Source: JAZMZS01 sp045120955
GTDB taxonomy: Bacteria > Bacillota > Clostridia > Oscillospirales > CAG-272
Length of the DNA stretch: 64,000 bases
Reading direction: 5' to 3'
Assembly: GCA_045120955.1 (NCBI GenBank)
Contig: JBGVFH010000048.1
Location: forward strand, 3,437-67,436
Both the position numbers and the translations under genes were made by a program. Positions 51,165-59,148 of the stretch are shown here, in pieces. The notes under the pieces are model-generated. The model did no database searches, had not been told where the DNA came from, and was given only the letters and a program-made list of their open reading frames with translations. How positions within the stretch are numbered: the first letter of the stretch is position 1; every line of letters begins with the position of its first letter.

Positions 51165-53003
51165 ATGTTTTCATCCAATCTATTAAAATCTGTCAGCCGT
51201 CCCGGAAGATACAGCGGCGGCGAGTACGGACAGATCATAAAAGACAAAAACAAAATAAAACTGCGTTGGGCATTTTGCTTTCCGGATACATATGAGATAG
51301 GTATGTCTAATCTTGGCATGAAGATACTCTACGGTGTGCTCAACCAAATGCAGGATGTGTGGTGTGAGCGTGTTTTTGCTCCGTGGCATGATATGGAGGA
51401 GAAGATGCGTGAAAACTCCATCAAGCTCTTCGCTCACGAAAGCAGAGACGAGGTGCGCCTATTTGACATCGTATCTTTTACATTGCAGTATGAGCTTTGT
51501 TACTCAAATGTTGTCAATATGCTTGACCTTGCCGCAATTCCTCTTCTTTCAAGTGAAAGAGGCGAGGAGTATCCGATCGTTATAGGCGGAGGACCGTGCT
51601 CATATAACGCAGAGCCTGTGGCTGATTTCTTTGATATTATATCCATCGGCGAGGGCGAAGAGTCTTTGCCTGAGCTTGTGCGCTTATATATTGATATGAA
51701 GGAGCAGGGCATATATACAAAGAAAGAATTTTTGCACAGAGCCGCAAAGATAGAGGGCTTTTATGTTCCGTCTCTTTATAAAGTTGAGTATAACGACGAT
51801 AATACGATAAAGGCTGTTGATGCAATATATGATGATATTCCGAAAAAGATCAGAAAGCGCATTATAAAGGATCTTGACAAGGTTTATTTCCCCACAGAAT
51901 CTTATATGCCGTACATAGAGACTGTTCAGGACAGAATTACACTTGAGGTCTATCGAGGATGCATAAGAGGCTGTCGTTTCTGTCAAGCGGGCATGGTCTA
52001 CAGACCTATCAGAGAGAAGTCTCCTGAGGTTTTGTGCGAGCAGGCAAAAAAAATGTACGAAAATACAGGATATGATGAAATATCCATGTGTTGTCTCAGT
52101 ATCAGTGACTACAGCCGTGTTGACGAGCTTACCGATATGCTGCTGGAGTGGACAGATGATGAAATGGTCAGCTTGTCCTTGCCGTCGCTTCGTGTTGACA
52201 GCTTTACAAAAGAGCTGATGGACAAGGTTTCAAGCGTCCGCACAGGCGGTATAACCTTTGCACCCGAGGCAGGCACCCAGCGCATGAGAGACGTCATAAA
52301 CAAGTGCGTTACGCAAGAAGACCTCATCAGAGCTGTAAATGTGGCTTTCTCTGCTAAAAAAACATCTGTAAAGCTCTATTTTATGGATGGACTTCCGACC
52401 GAGACAAAAGAGGATATCGCAGGAATTGCCGCACTTGCCAAGAATGTTATAGAGGCATTTTATCAAAATCCCGAGCATAACAGAATGAAGGCGCCGCTTG
52501 TAACTATCAGTGTTGCTTGCTTTATTCCAAAACCGTTTACACCTTTCCAATGGGAAGCTCAGGATACGATAGAAATGCTTGACGAAAAGCAGGAATATCT
52601 CAAGGACTGCATTACAGACAGAAAGATAAGATATACTTATCATGACAAACTGGTTTCGCGTCTCGAGGCAGTTTTTGCAAGAGGCAGCCGTCTTTTGACA
52701 CCTGTACTCATAGAAGCGCAAAAGATGGGGATCAAGTTTGATGCGTGGGACGAATGCTTTGATTATGATAAATGGATGCTTGCTTTTGAAAAATGCGGAA
52801 TTGACCCTGCGTTTTACGCAAACAGAGAAATACCCGAGGATGAGATACTCCCTTGGGATATCATAGACTGCGGCGTTACAAAAAAGTTTTTGCTAAACGA
52901 GCGGCATAAGGCATATCAGGCAAAGACGACCGAAAACTGCCGAGTAAAATGCAAGGGCTGCGGAGCTGCATCATTCGGAGGTGAACGTACATGCTGCAAA
53001 TGA
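51165..53003 (+). CDS. TIGR03960-type radical SAM protein with B12-binding-like N-terminus
   Basis: A 612-residue protein of the rSAM family that is found paired or fused with DUF2344. The N-terminal region (about 30-210) is B12-binding-like (FCFPDTYEIGMSNLGMKIL, PIVIGGGPCSYNAEPVADF, IGEGEESLPEL). The radical SAM cluster is Cys266-x3-Cys270-x2-Cys273 (RGCIRGCRFCQAG). Further motifs are TFAPEAGTQRMRDVINK and YFMDGLPTETKEDI. It ends with a C-terminal cysteine group (CRVKCKGCGAASFGGERTCC) that could hold another cluster. The start is ATG after TAAAGG. The 3' end overlaps the DUF2344 gene by 13 bases. The substrate is unknown; tRNA or ribosome modification is often suggested because of frequent neighbours, which are not present here. 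Confidence 0.9.
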   Translation: MFSSNLLKSVSRPGRYSGGEYGQIIKDKNKIKLRWAFCFPDTYEIGMSNLGMKILYGVLNQMQDVWCERVFAPWHDMEEKMRENSIKLFAHESRDEVRLFDIVSFTLQYELCYSNVVNMLDLAAIPLLSSERGEEYPIVIGGGPCSYNAEPVADFFDIISIGEGEESLPELVRLYIDMKEQGIYTKKEFLHRAAKIEGFYVPSLYKVEYNDDNTIKAVDAIYDDIPKKIRKRIIKDLDKVYFPTESYMPYIETVQDRITLEVYRGCIRGCRFCQAGMVYRPIREKSPEVLCEQAKKMYENTGYDEISMCCLSISDYSRVDELTDMLLEWTDDEMVSLSLPSLRVDSFTKELMDKVSSVRTGGITFAPEAGTQRMRDVINKCVTQEDLIRAVNVAFSAKKTSVKLYFMDGLPTETKEDIAGIAALAKNVIEAFYQNPEHNRMKAPLVTISVACFIPKPFTPFQWEAQDTIEMLDEKQEYLKDCITDRKIRYTYHDKLVSRLEAVFARGSRLLTPVLIEAQKMGIKFDAWDECFDYDKWMLAFEKCGIDPAFYANREIPEDEILPWDIIDCGVTKKFLLNERHKAYQAKTTENCRVKCKGCGAASFGGERTCCK

Positions 53004-53707
53004 TAAAGGACATTCCGCCTCTGGTAACTCCGAGAAAGATACGAATCAAATTCGCAAAAGGCGGGGATCTGATATATATTTCGCATCTTGACCTTAACAG
53101 AACGATGACTCGTGCGATAGTCCGTGCCCGTATTCCCGTCAAATATACGGAGGGCTTCAATCCCCGTCCAAAGCTTGTTTTTGCAACACCTCTGTCGGTA
53201 GGATGTGCGAGTGAGTGCGAGTATCTTGATATCAAGATAGACAGGGAAATGTCCTGCGATGATATAAAGGAAAAGCTCTCAGCACAAGTGCCGAGCGGTA
53301 TTGACATTTTGGATGTGTACGAGCCTGATACAAAATTTACGGATATACTTTATTCTCTCTATGAAATAAAAATAAAGGACAGTCAAATATCCGAGAGTGC
53401 AGGGGACAAAATAAAGCGTGCTTTTGAGCAGAGCGAGCTTGTCATCACCAAACGCTCAAAGAGCGGTGACAAGGAGGTAAACATACTTCCTTACATCAAG
53501 GAGCTTGATATATCGGGCAAAGGCGCCGAGATTGTCATCAATACAAAGCTGTGTGTTTCCAGCGCAGATTTTTTAAATCCCGAGTACATTGTCAGCATTG
53601 CCTATGATAAGGCAGGACTTTCAAATGATAATTATTCTATGAGTGCGGGATACAGCATAGTCAGAAAAGCTCTGTTCTTAGCTGACCTAACGACAAATTT
53701 CAGATGA
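52991..53707 (+). CDS. DUF2344 / TIGR03936 radical-SAM-associated protein
   Basis: A 238-residue partner protein. Family motifs are KIRIKFAKGGDLIYISHLDLNRTMTRA and the Pro-rich YTEGFNPRPKLVFATPLSVG, followed by SECEYLDIKI. It is the standard companion of the preceding radical SAM protein and in some genomes is fused to it, so a common substrate is likely. The ATG at 52991 is set by GGAGGTGAAC, which lies inside the upstream gene; the 13-base overlap points to coupled translation. A strong terminator follows. Confidence 0.9.
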   Translation: MLQMIKDIPPLVTPRKIRIKFAKGGDLIYISHLDLNRTMTRAIVRARIPVKYTEGFNPRPKLVFATPLSVGCASECEYLDIKIDREMSCDDIKEKLSAQVPSGIDILDVYEPDTKFTDILYSLYEIKIKDSQISESAGDKIKRAFEQSELVITKRSKSGDKEVNILPYIKELDISGKGAEIVINTKLCVSSADFLNPEYIVSIAYDKAGLSNDNYSMSAGYSIVRKALFLADLTTNFR

Positions 53708-53737
53708 ACAAGCGTTATCGAAAGAAAAGCGCCTCTC

Positions 53738-53788
53738 AAAAAATAAGCATCTGCCGAAAAGTATTTTTGGCAGATGCTTATTTTTTTG
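53738..53788 (+). terminator. Terminator of the radical SAM/DUF2344 pair
   Basis: A perfect 15-bp stem AAATAAGCATCTGCC (53741-53755) with 53769-53783, followed by a T run (TTTTG). Confidence 0.9.
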
Positions 53789-53867
53789 TTACCGAAAATC
53801 GTTTTGTATTGGAGAGAAAATTTTTTTATCATATAATAAAAACAAAACTGTTTTTCATGGAGGATTT

Positions 53868-54416
53868 ATGTTAGTAACAGCTGAATATAACCGAGAACAC
53901 GCACTTGAATATGCACAAAAGTGGGCGCTTGAGCGAAACCCCCTTTTCATTGACTATGAAGGGCTTGGGGGAGATTGCACAAGCTTCGCCTCTCAGGTGC
54001 TTTATTCAGGAACGTGCAGAATGAATTTTACTCCTGTTACGGGATGGTATTTTATAACGGATGCGCAGAGAAGCGCATCATGGACAGGTGTTGAGTTTCT
54101 TTACAGGTTTATTACAACAAATTCGGGTGTAGGTCCGTACGGGAGGGAGGTTTTTGCTGACGAGGCTTTGCCGGGTGATATAATCCAGCTCTCAAACGCA
54201 CAAGGAGATTTTTATCACACCCTTGTAATTATCGGCTCTGAGAACGGTGAATTTAAAATAGCGGCTCACAGTGAGGATTCATATGACAGGGCACTTTCAA
54301 CATACAATTACACAGGTCTGAGATATATACACATTGACGGAGTAAGATACGACGTCTCAATTCCGAATGCATGTTTTAATGACTTGCTCGGCGGCGTAAG
54401 TTTAGGAATTGTTTAG
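53868..54416 (+). CDS. Putative amidase (Amidase_6 family)
   Basis: A 182-residue papain-like amidase domain protein. Motifs: YNREHALEYAQKWALERNPLF at the start, the nucleophile Cys37 in GGDCTSFASQVLYSG, Trp-containing GWYF, and the histidine in DFYHTLVIIG (about residue 117), followed by AHSEDSYDRAL. No signal peptide is visible, so it acts in the cytosol or is released by cell lysis, as in mother cells. Amidase_6 proteins are common in spore formers and some are linked to spore cortex or coat. The start is ATG after GGAGG. A -10-like CATATAAT lies about 40 bases upstream, of unknown sigma class. Confidence 0.85.
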   Translation: MLVTAEYNREHALEYAQKWALERNPLFIDYEGLGGDCTSFASQVLYSGTCRMNFTPVTGWYFITDAQRSASWTGVEFLYRFITTNSGVGPYGREVFADEALPGDIIQLSNAQGDFYHTLVIIGSENGEFKIAAHSEDSYDRALSTYNYTGLRYIHIDGVRYDVSIPNACFNDLLGGVSLGIV

Positions 54417-54499
54417 AAATCATTAATTTATCTATGCTTGACATATATATAAAATAAAAGTATAATATATAAGACATTGAAAACGATCGGAGGTCTGCT

Positions 54500-55057
54500 A
54501 TGGTAGATTTACTCGAACTACAAAAATCATTTATATTACAGCATTTGCATGAGGGAGATATAGCTGCTGACTTTACTATGGGCAACGGTCACGATACCGA
54601 GTTTCTGTGTAGATCCGTAGGAGAAAAGGGGCACGTATACGCTTTTGATATACAGCAAAAGGCGCTCGACTCAACCAAAGAGAGACTGCACGCGGCAGAT
54701 CTTTTAGACAGAGCCACTCTTATACTTGACTCACACTCAAATGCGGCAAAGTATATCGACAAACCGCTCAAGGCATCAATGTTCAATCTCGGGTATTTGC
54801 CCGGCAGCGGAAAAAAAGAGATAACAACGATGAGAGAGACCACACTCCCTGCGGTTGAGTTTGCGATAGAACAAACCGCACCTGACGGCATTGTTCTCAT
54901 TGCTGTTTACCCCGGACACGAGGAAGGGGATGCGGAAGGAAAAATGCTGTATGAAAAGCTCGGAACATATCCCAGATACAAGATCTGTTGCTCAATTTTC
55001 AGAATTCTCAATTCTCCCACGTCCCCATATTTTTATATTGTAGAAAAAAAGGGATAG
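54500..55057 (+). CDS. mnmM: Class I SAM-dependent methyltransferase, YtqB/MnmM family
   Basis: A 185-residue Rossmann-fold methyltransferase of the family formerly called 'rRNA methylase' (PF06962). Motif I is DFTMGNGHDTEFL, motif II VYAFDIQQKAL, and the catalytic-loop region is FNLGYLPGSGKKEIT. The family's NLGYLPG signature is intact. In Bacillus, YtqB was identified as MnmM, which methylates nm5s2U34 to mnm5s2U in tRNA; the same role is likely here. The start is ATG after GGAGG. VanY follows after 3 bases, so they are co-transcribed although unrelated in function. Confidence 0.85.
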   Translation: MVDLLELQKSFILQHLHEGDIAADFTMGNGHDTEFLCRSVGEKGHVYAFDIQQKALDSTKERLHAADLLDRATLILDSHSNAAKYIDKPLKASMFNLGYLPGSGKKEITTMRETTLPAVEFAIEQTAPDGIVLIAVYPGHEEGDAEGKMLYEKLGTYPRYKICCSIFRILNSPTSPYFYIVEKKG

Positions 55058-55060
55058 GTT

Positions 55061-56431
55061 ATGAATAATAATATTAATAACAGAAAAGTAAACCCCGATG
55101 CTGACAAACAAAGACTGCAAGCGAGGAGAAGAGCAAAACACGACAGGCATCAAGCTTTTCTCGGAGGCTTTTTGTTGTTTATGATTTTTTTTGTCACTAT
55201 TATTGTAATAACCGTAATATGTATCGGATGCAGTCACAACTATACGGAACCTGATGACTCGCAGGATGCGGTTACTGTAGATTACGGGAACGGGACTATA
55301 GAGAAAAATGCATCAATGTCAACATATCTTGTTGACGGGGCTTTTTATATTAATTTTACCGAGCTTTCTCTCAGATGTGAGATGGTGATAACCGGAAGTG
55401 ACACAGTACAAACCTTTACCTATAAAACGGATGACGATCGGGAATATATTACTTTCACCGCCGACTCCGACATTGCCGTTATAAACGGAGTAACGGTGCA
55501 AATGCCGTACAAGGCACTTTTGCGTACTACCGATATGTGGATAAGTGCCGATTTTGTCGAAAACTGCGTAAACGGTGTAACGGTAAACTACAACAGCAAT
55601 TCGAACATTCTGAGTGTTAAACGTGATGAAATGAATGCAAGCACCCCTCAAAACCCGATATATGAGAAAATAAGCTTCATATATAACAACAGCCGTCCGA
55701 TAGATACAATAACTGACAACGGCGCCGCTTCGGGAGATGTGACGACTTCCGCCAATACTGCTGTCACGACAGATACCAATGTTACGCAAACACCGACATA
55801 TACCTTTAAGGCAGACCTTGATGCATACGAAGAGTATATGAACCCCAAAAACAAGGATGATTATCTCATACTTGTAAATAAAGACAATATGATAACCGAC
55901 GAATATGTGCCGGAAAAGCTTACGCTTGTGTACGGTGCTTCGGGAACGGCTGCAAAATATAAAATGACATATGTGGCTGCAATGGCTTTTGAAGCAATGG
56001 TGAAAGAAGCAAAAGCGAACGGATATTCGGTAGTTGCGAAAAGCGGTTACCGTTCTTACAGTACACAGCAGGCGCTTGTTGAAGGATATACCAACCAATA
56101 TATGAGTGAAGGGCTTACCTACGAGCAAGCATATGCAAAAACTCTGACAGACACAGCTCTTCCCGGTGCAAGTGAGCATCAAACCGGTCTTACGATGGAC
56201 GTAAATGACATACATGAGCGCTTTGGGGATACACCGACAGGGCGCTGGCTGGCAGATAACAGCTACAAATTTGGGTTTATTCTCAGATATCCCGAGGATA
56301 AAGAGGATATAACGGGTATAGTTTACGAGCCATGGCATTTCAGATATGTAGGAAGATATCATGCAGAGGCGATGAATGAGCTTGATATGTGCCTCGAGGA
56401 ATACGTAGAATATCTTAAGAAAAATAGCTGA
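55061..56431 (+). CDS. D-alanyl-D-alanine carboxypeptidase, VanY type (peptidase M15B)
   Basis: A 456-residue membrane-anchored zinc peptidase that trims the terminal D-Ala from peptidoglycan stem peptides. After a basic N-terminus there is one membrane segment (about 29-53). A beta-rich domain resembling the copper-amine-oxidase-like stalk follows (about 65-200), and then a Thr/Asn-rich linker. The M15B catalytic domain (about 270-450) has KSGYRSYSTQQ, SEHQTGLTMDV (zinc His and Asp) and EPWHFRYVG (Glu and zinc His). No vancomycin resistance genes adjoin, so this is a housekeeping carboxypeptidase. A bidirectional terminator follows. Confidence 0.92.
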   Translation: MNNNINNRKVNPDADKQRLQARRRAKHDRHQAFLGGFLLFMIFFVTIIVITVICIGCSHNYTEPDDSQDAVTVDYGNGTIEKNASMSTYLVDGAFYINFTELSLRCEMVITGSDTVQTFTYKTDDDREYITFTADSDIAVINGVTVQMPYKALLRTTDMWISADFVENCVNGVTVNYNSNSNILSVKRDEMNASTPQNPIYEKISFIYNNSRPIDTITDNGAASGDVTTSANTAVTTDTNVTQTPTYTFKADLDAYEEYMNPKNKDDYLILVNKDNMITDEYVPEKLTLVYGASGTAAKYKMTYVAAMAFEAMVKEAKANGYSVVAKSGYRSYSTQQALVEGYTNQYMSEGLTYEQAYAKTLTDTALPGASEHQTGLTMDVNDIHERFGDTPTGRWLADNSYKFGFILRYPEDKEDITGIVYEPWHFRYVGRYHAEAMNELDMCLEEYVEYLKKNS

Positions 56432-56445
56432 AAAATTGTTGAACA

Positions 56446-56482
56446 AAAAAAGGAAGGCATTAAATCGATGCCTTCCTTTTTT
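56446..56482. terminator. Bidirectional terminator between the VanY gene and glyS
   Basis: AAAAAGGAAGGCAT (56447-56460) pairs with ATGCCTTCCTTTTT (56468-56481), with T runs in both directions. Confidence 0.9.
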
Positions 56483-56501
56483 GCTAAGAAAATATGTTGG
56501 A

Positions 56502-57893
56502 TCAGAACATAATGCGCTTTTCAATATACGCCTTTACGTCTTCGATCTTTATTCTTTCCTGCTCCATTGTGTCTCTGTCACGAACCGTAACGCAACCGTC
56601 TTCAAGAGAGTCAAAGTCATATGTAATACAAAGAGGTGTGCCGATCTCGTCCTGTCTGCGATATCTCTTACCGATAGAACCCGTCTCGTCAAAATCAATG
56701 TTAAAGCTCTTTGACAGCTCATCATAAAGCTCGGATGCTTTGTCTGAGAGCTTCTTTGACAAAGGAAGCACAGCAGCCTTGAAGGGAGCAAGTGTTCCAT
56801 GAAGTCTGAGCACAACTCTTGTGTCGCCCTCGGAAAGCTCTTCTTCGTCATATGCATCAACGAGCAGAGCAAGCGCAACTCTGTCAGCTCCGAGTGAAGG
56901 CTCAACAACATAGGGGATATACTTTTCGTTGGTTTCGGGATCAAAGTATTCCATAGACTCGCCGCTGTGATTTGCGTGCTGAGTAAGATCATAGTCGGTT
57001 CTGTCAGCAACACCCCAAAGCTCGCCCCAACCGAACGGGAAAAGATACTCGAAGTCTGTTGTAGCCTTTGAGTAGAAGCAAAGCTCCTCGGGAGAGTGGT
57101 CGCGGAGTCTGAGATTTTCCTTTTTCATTCCGAGAGAATAGAGGAACTGCTCGCAGTAATCCTTCCAGAAATGGAACCATTCAAGGTCGGTTCCGGGCTT
57201 GCAGAAGAATTCGAGTTCCATTTGTTCAAATTCTCTTGTTCTGAATGTGAAGTTACCGGGTGTGATCTCGTTTCTGAAGGATTTACCGATCTGGCATACG
57301 CCGAAGGGGAGCTTCTTTCTTGTTGTACGTTGAATGCTCTTGAAGTTGACAAATATACCCTGAGCTGTCTCGGGACGAAGGAAAAGCTCGCTTGTTGAGT
57401 CCTCTGTAACACCCTGATATGTCTTGAACATAAGATTGAATTTTCTTATATCGGTAAAGTCTCCTGAGCCGCATGAAGGGCAGGCGATCTTATTTTCCTT
57501 GATGTAGTCCGCCATTTCCTGATTTGACCAACCTGCAGGATTTACGTCAAGGTTGTTTTCAGCCGCATAATCCTCAATGAGCTTGTCGGCTCTGTGGCGT
57601 GTTTTACATACCTTGCAGTCCATAAGCGGGTCGGAAAAACCGCCGACATGACCGGAAGCTACCCAAGTTTCGGGATTCATGATGATAGCACTGTCAAGAC
57701 CTGTATTGTATTTGCATTCTTGAACGAATTTTTTCCACCAAGCCTTTTTTACGTTATTCTTAAACTCAACTCCGAGAGGACCGTAGTCCCATGAGTTTGC
57801 AAGACCTCCGTAGATTTCAGAGCCGGGGAAGATAAAACCTCTGTTTTTGCATAGGCCTGTGATTTTGTCCATTGTCTTTTCGGAATTGTTCAT
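56502..57893 (-). CDS. glyS: Glycyl-tRNA synthetase, homodimeric (GRS1) type
   Basis: A class II synthetase in the single-chain alpha2 form (463 residues), as in Bacilli, some Clostridia and eukaryotes, unlike the GlyQ/GlyS type. Motifs: GFIFPGSEIYGGLANSWDYGPLG, MNPETWVASGHVGGFSDPL, zinc cysteines CKVC and CPSCGSGDF, motif 2 in SFRNEITPGNFTFRTREFEQMELE (parts), and motif 3 VEPSLGADRVALALLVDA. The C-terminal anticodon domain follows. The ATG at 57893 follows CAGGAGC. No T-box fits in the 45 bases upstream that separate it from the LCP-like gene, and the two minus-strand genes may be one unit. Confidence 0.97.
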   Translation of the reverse strand: MNNSEKTMDKITGLCKNRGFIFPGSEIYGGLANSWDYGPLGVEFKNNVKKAWWKKFVQECKYNTGLDSAIIMNPETWVASGHVGGFSDPLMDCKVCKTRHRADKLIEDYAAENNLDVNPAGWSNQEMADYIKENKIACPSCGSGDFTDIRKFNLMFKTYQGVTEDSTSELFLRPETAQGIFVNFKSIQRTTRKKLPFGVCQIGKSFRNEITPGNFTFRTREFEQMELEFFCKPGTDLEWFHFWKDYCEQFLYSLGMKKENLRLRDHSPEELCFYSKATTDFEYLFPFGWGELWGVADRTDYDLTQHANHSGESMEYFDPETNEKYIPYVVEPSLGADRVALALLVDAYDEEELSEGDTRVVLRLHGTLAPFKAAVLPLSKKLSDKASELYDELSKSFNIDFDETGSIGKRYRRQDEIGTPLCITYDFDSLEDGCVTVRDRDTMEQERIKIEDVKAYIEKRIMF

Positions 57894-57938
57894 TTTCTGC
57901 TCCTGTATTTTGTTTCATGTATTTTTGACATGATTATT

Positions 57939-58934
57939 TTATCTGTAATTTGAAAATTTGCTTATCGCTGATGAAATGTTCGGCATAAAGCACAAAATAC
58001 CGTTGTTTGTTTTGTAATTTCCGGGGTATGATATTTCAACGATGTTTCCGGAATTGTACGCATATAAAAGCTCCGACAGAGAATTTATGGCGGTGATATT
58101 GACCGTGGTATCGACCTTGCTCGATGAAGAACGGTGAAGCGCCACCACATCTATTCTGTATATTCTGTTTGTGATCTTCGACATTATATTTTTTATAAGC
58201 GAGATGAGCATCTGAGATCTCTGCGCCGTGTTGGTATACCCTTGATAGTCAAGCAGTTTTATAATATCTTCTCCCTGTATAGTCTTGCTTCCTGCGGACA
58301 ACACAATATTATCGCCGTCTTTAATGTCTACAGGTACATTGTATGAGACACCGCTGATGTATTCGACTATATATGACACATCCTCAAGATCGTAGATAGA
58401 GTAGTAGTCGATATCAAAGCCGGTGATAGCGGATATTTTCTTCACCAAAAAAGTAACTCCGAGATCACGATATATATCGTTGAGTGTGACCTGTTGCCCC
58501 TTTACAGTCAGGGTAAGTGAAGCGGGCAAATATGTGTAAGTATACTCGTTTTTTGCCGAGTTTCCGCGCATGATAATAAAGTCTGTGGCTTCAATTTTTT
58601 TTGAGCCTATCGAATCGACCGATAGAGAAACGCTCTTTTCGTTCTCCGGGTATCTCGCAACATCATAGGCGTTGAAGTTGCCTGCCTCGGAGGGTCTGTA
58701 GTTTGTATTTATCAAAAGCATCGAGAAGGTGTCAGAGGCTACCACGGTAGGGTCAGTCGAATCATTGTTGTTTTCGCCGTTTTCATCTGCATTTTGTTGG
58801 GGGGTATCTGCCGAAATTCCGAATACAGGCCCGAGACATTCAACAAGTATACCGCTTGCGTAATAAGCAGCCGTGCCGAAAACGGCACCGGATAAAAGCA
58901 GAGTTATAATAAAGTTTCTGAGTGAACGCAGCAT
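57939..58934 (-). CDS. Degenerate LytR-CpsA-Psr (LCP) family membrane protein
   Basis: A 331-residue protein with one N-terminal membrane segment (about 6-27) and an acidic Asn-rich linker. An extracellular domain follows whose order matches LCP phosphotransferases. LCP-like parts are TFLVKKISAITGFDIDYYSIYDLEDVSYIVEYISGVSYNVPVDI (in order; compare the 'IexllGixIdhYvxVdfxgfxxlVDxlGGVxV' pattern) and LSAGSKTIQGEDIIKLL. However, the pyrophosphate-binding arginines and aspartates are lost: the PRDT-like site is LPASLTLTV, and the RxR segment is DYQGYTNTAQRSQM. A non-catalytic role, such as lipid binding or scaffolding, is likely. The ATG at 58934 follows GAAAGGACGGG; an upstream open frame overlaps the promoter. 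Confidence 0.65.
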   Translation of the reverse strand: MLRSLRNFIITLLLSGAVFGTAAYYASGILVECLGPVFGISADTPQQNADENGENNNDSTDPTVVASDTFSMLLINTNYRPSEAGNFNAYDVARYPENEKSVSLSVDSIGSKKIEATDFIIMRGNSAKNEYTYTYLPASLTLTVKGQQVTLNDIYRDLGVTFLVKKISAITGFDIDYYSIYDLEDVSYIVEYISGVSYNVPVDIKDGDNIVLSAGSKTIQGEDIIKLLDYQGYTNTAQRSQMLISLIKNIMSKITNRIYRIDVVALHRSSSSKVDTTVNITAINSLSELLYAYNSGNIVEISYPGNYKTNNGILCFMPNISSAISKFSNYR

Positions 58935-58982
58935 TATCTTATCCCGTCCTTTCAAGAAAGTATAAAAACCTACTATTTGAGT

Positions 58983-59011
58983 ATTATACAACATTTCTCA
59001 GACATTTGCAA
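58983..59011 (-). promoter_or_regulatory. Sigma-A-type promoter of the LCP-like gene
   Basis: Minus strand: TTGCAA (59011-59006), a 17-bp spacer and TATAAT (58988-58983). Confidence 0.75.
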
Positions 59012-59059
59012 TAGACACTTTGTAAAAACAGCTTTTTATGAAAATATATTTTTTAGGTA

Positions 59060-59088
59060 TTGTTTTATAAGATAAAATGTTATATAAT
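59060..59088 (+). promoter_or_regulatory. Sigma-A-type promoter of the MutS-like gene
   Basis: TTGTTT (59060-59065), a 17-bp spacer and TATAAT (59083-59088), 60 bases before the start codon. Confidence 0.65.
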
Positions 59089-59148
59089 ATACAAATAGAG
59101 CTTGTTTTCGAATATAAGAGGTTAACTCTCAAAATAAAAGAGGTTTTT

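Noticed and set aside
55319..56524. A 401-codon minus-strand open frame opposite the VanY-type gene
   Set aside because: The plus-strand protein has a complete M15B active site. The antisense product is Cys/His/Ile-rich without motifs, a frame shadow.
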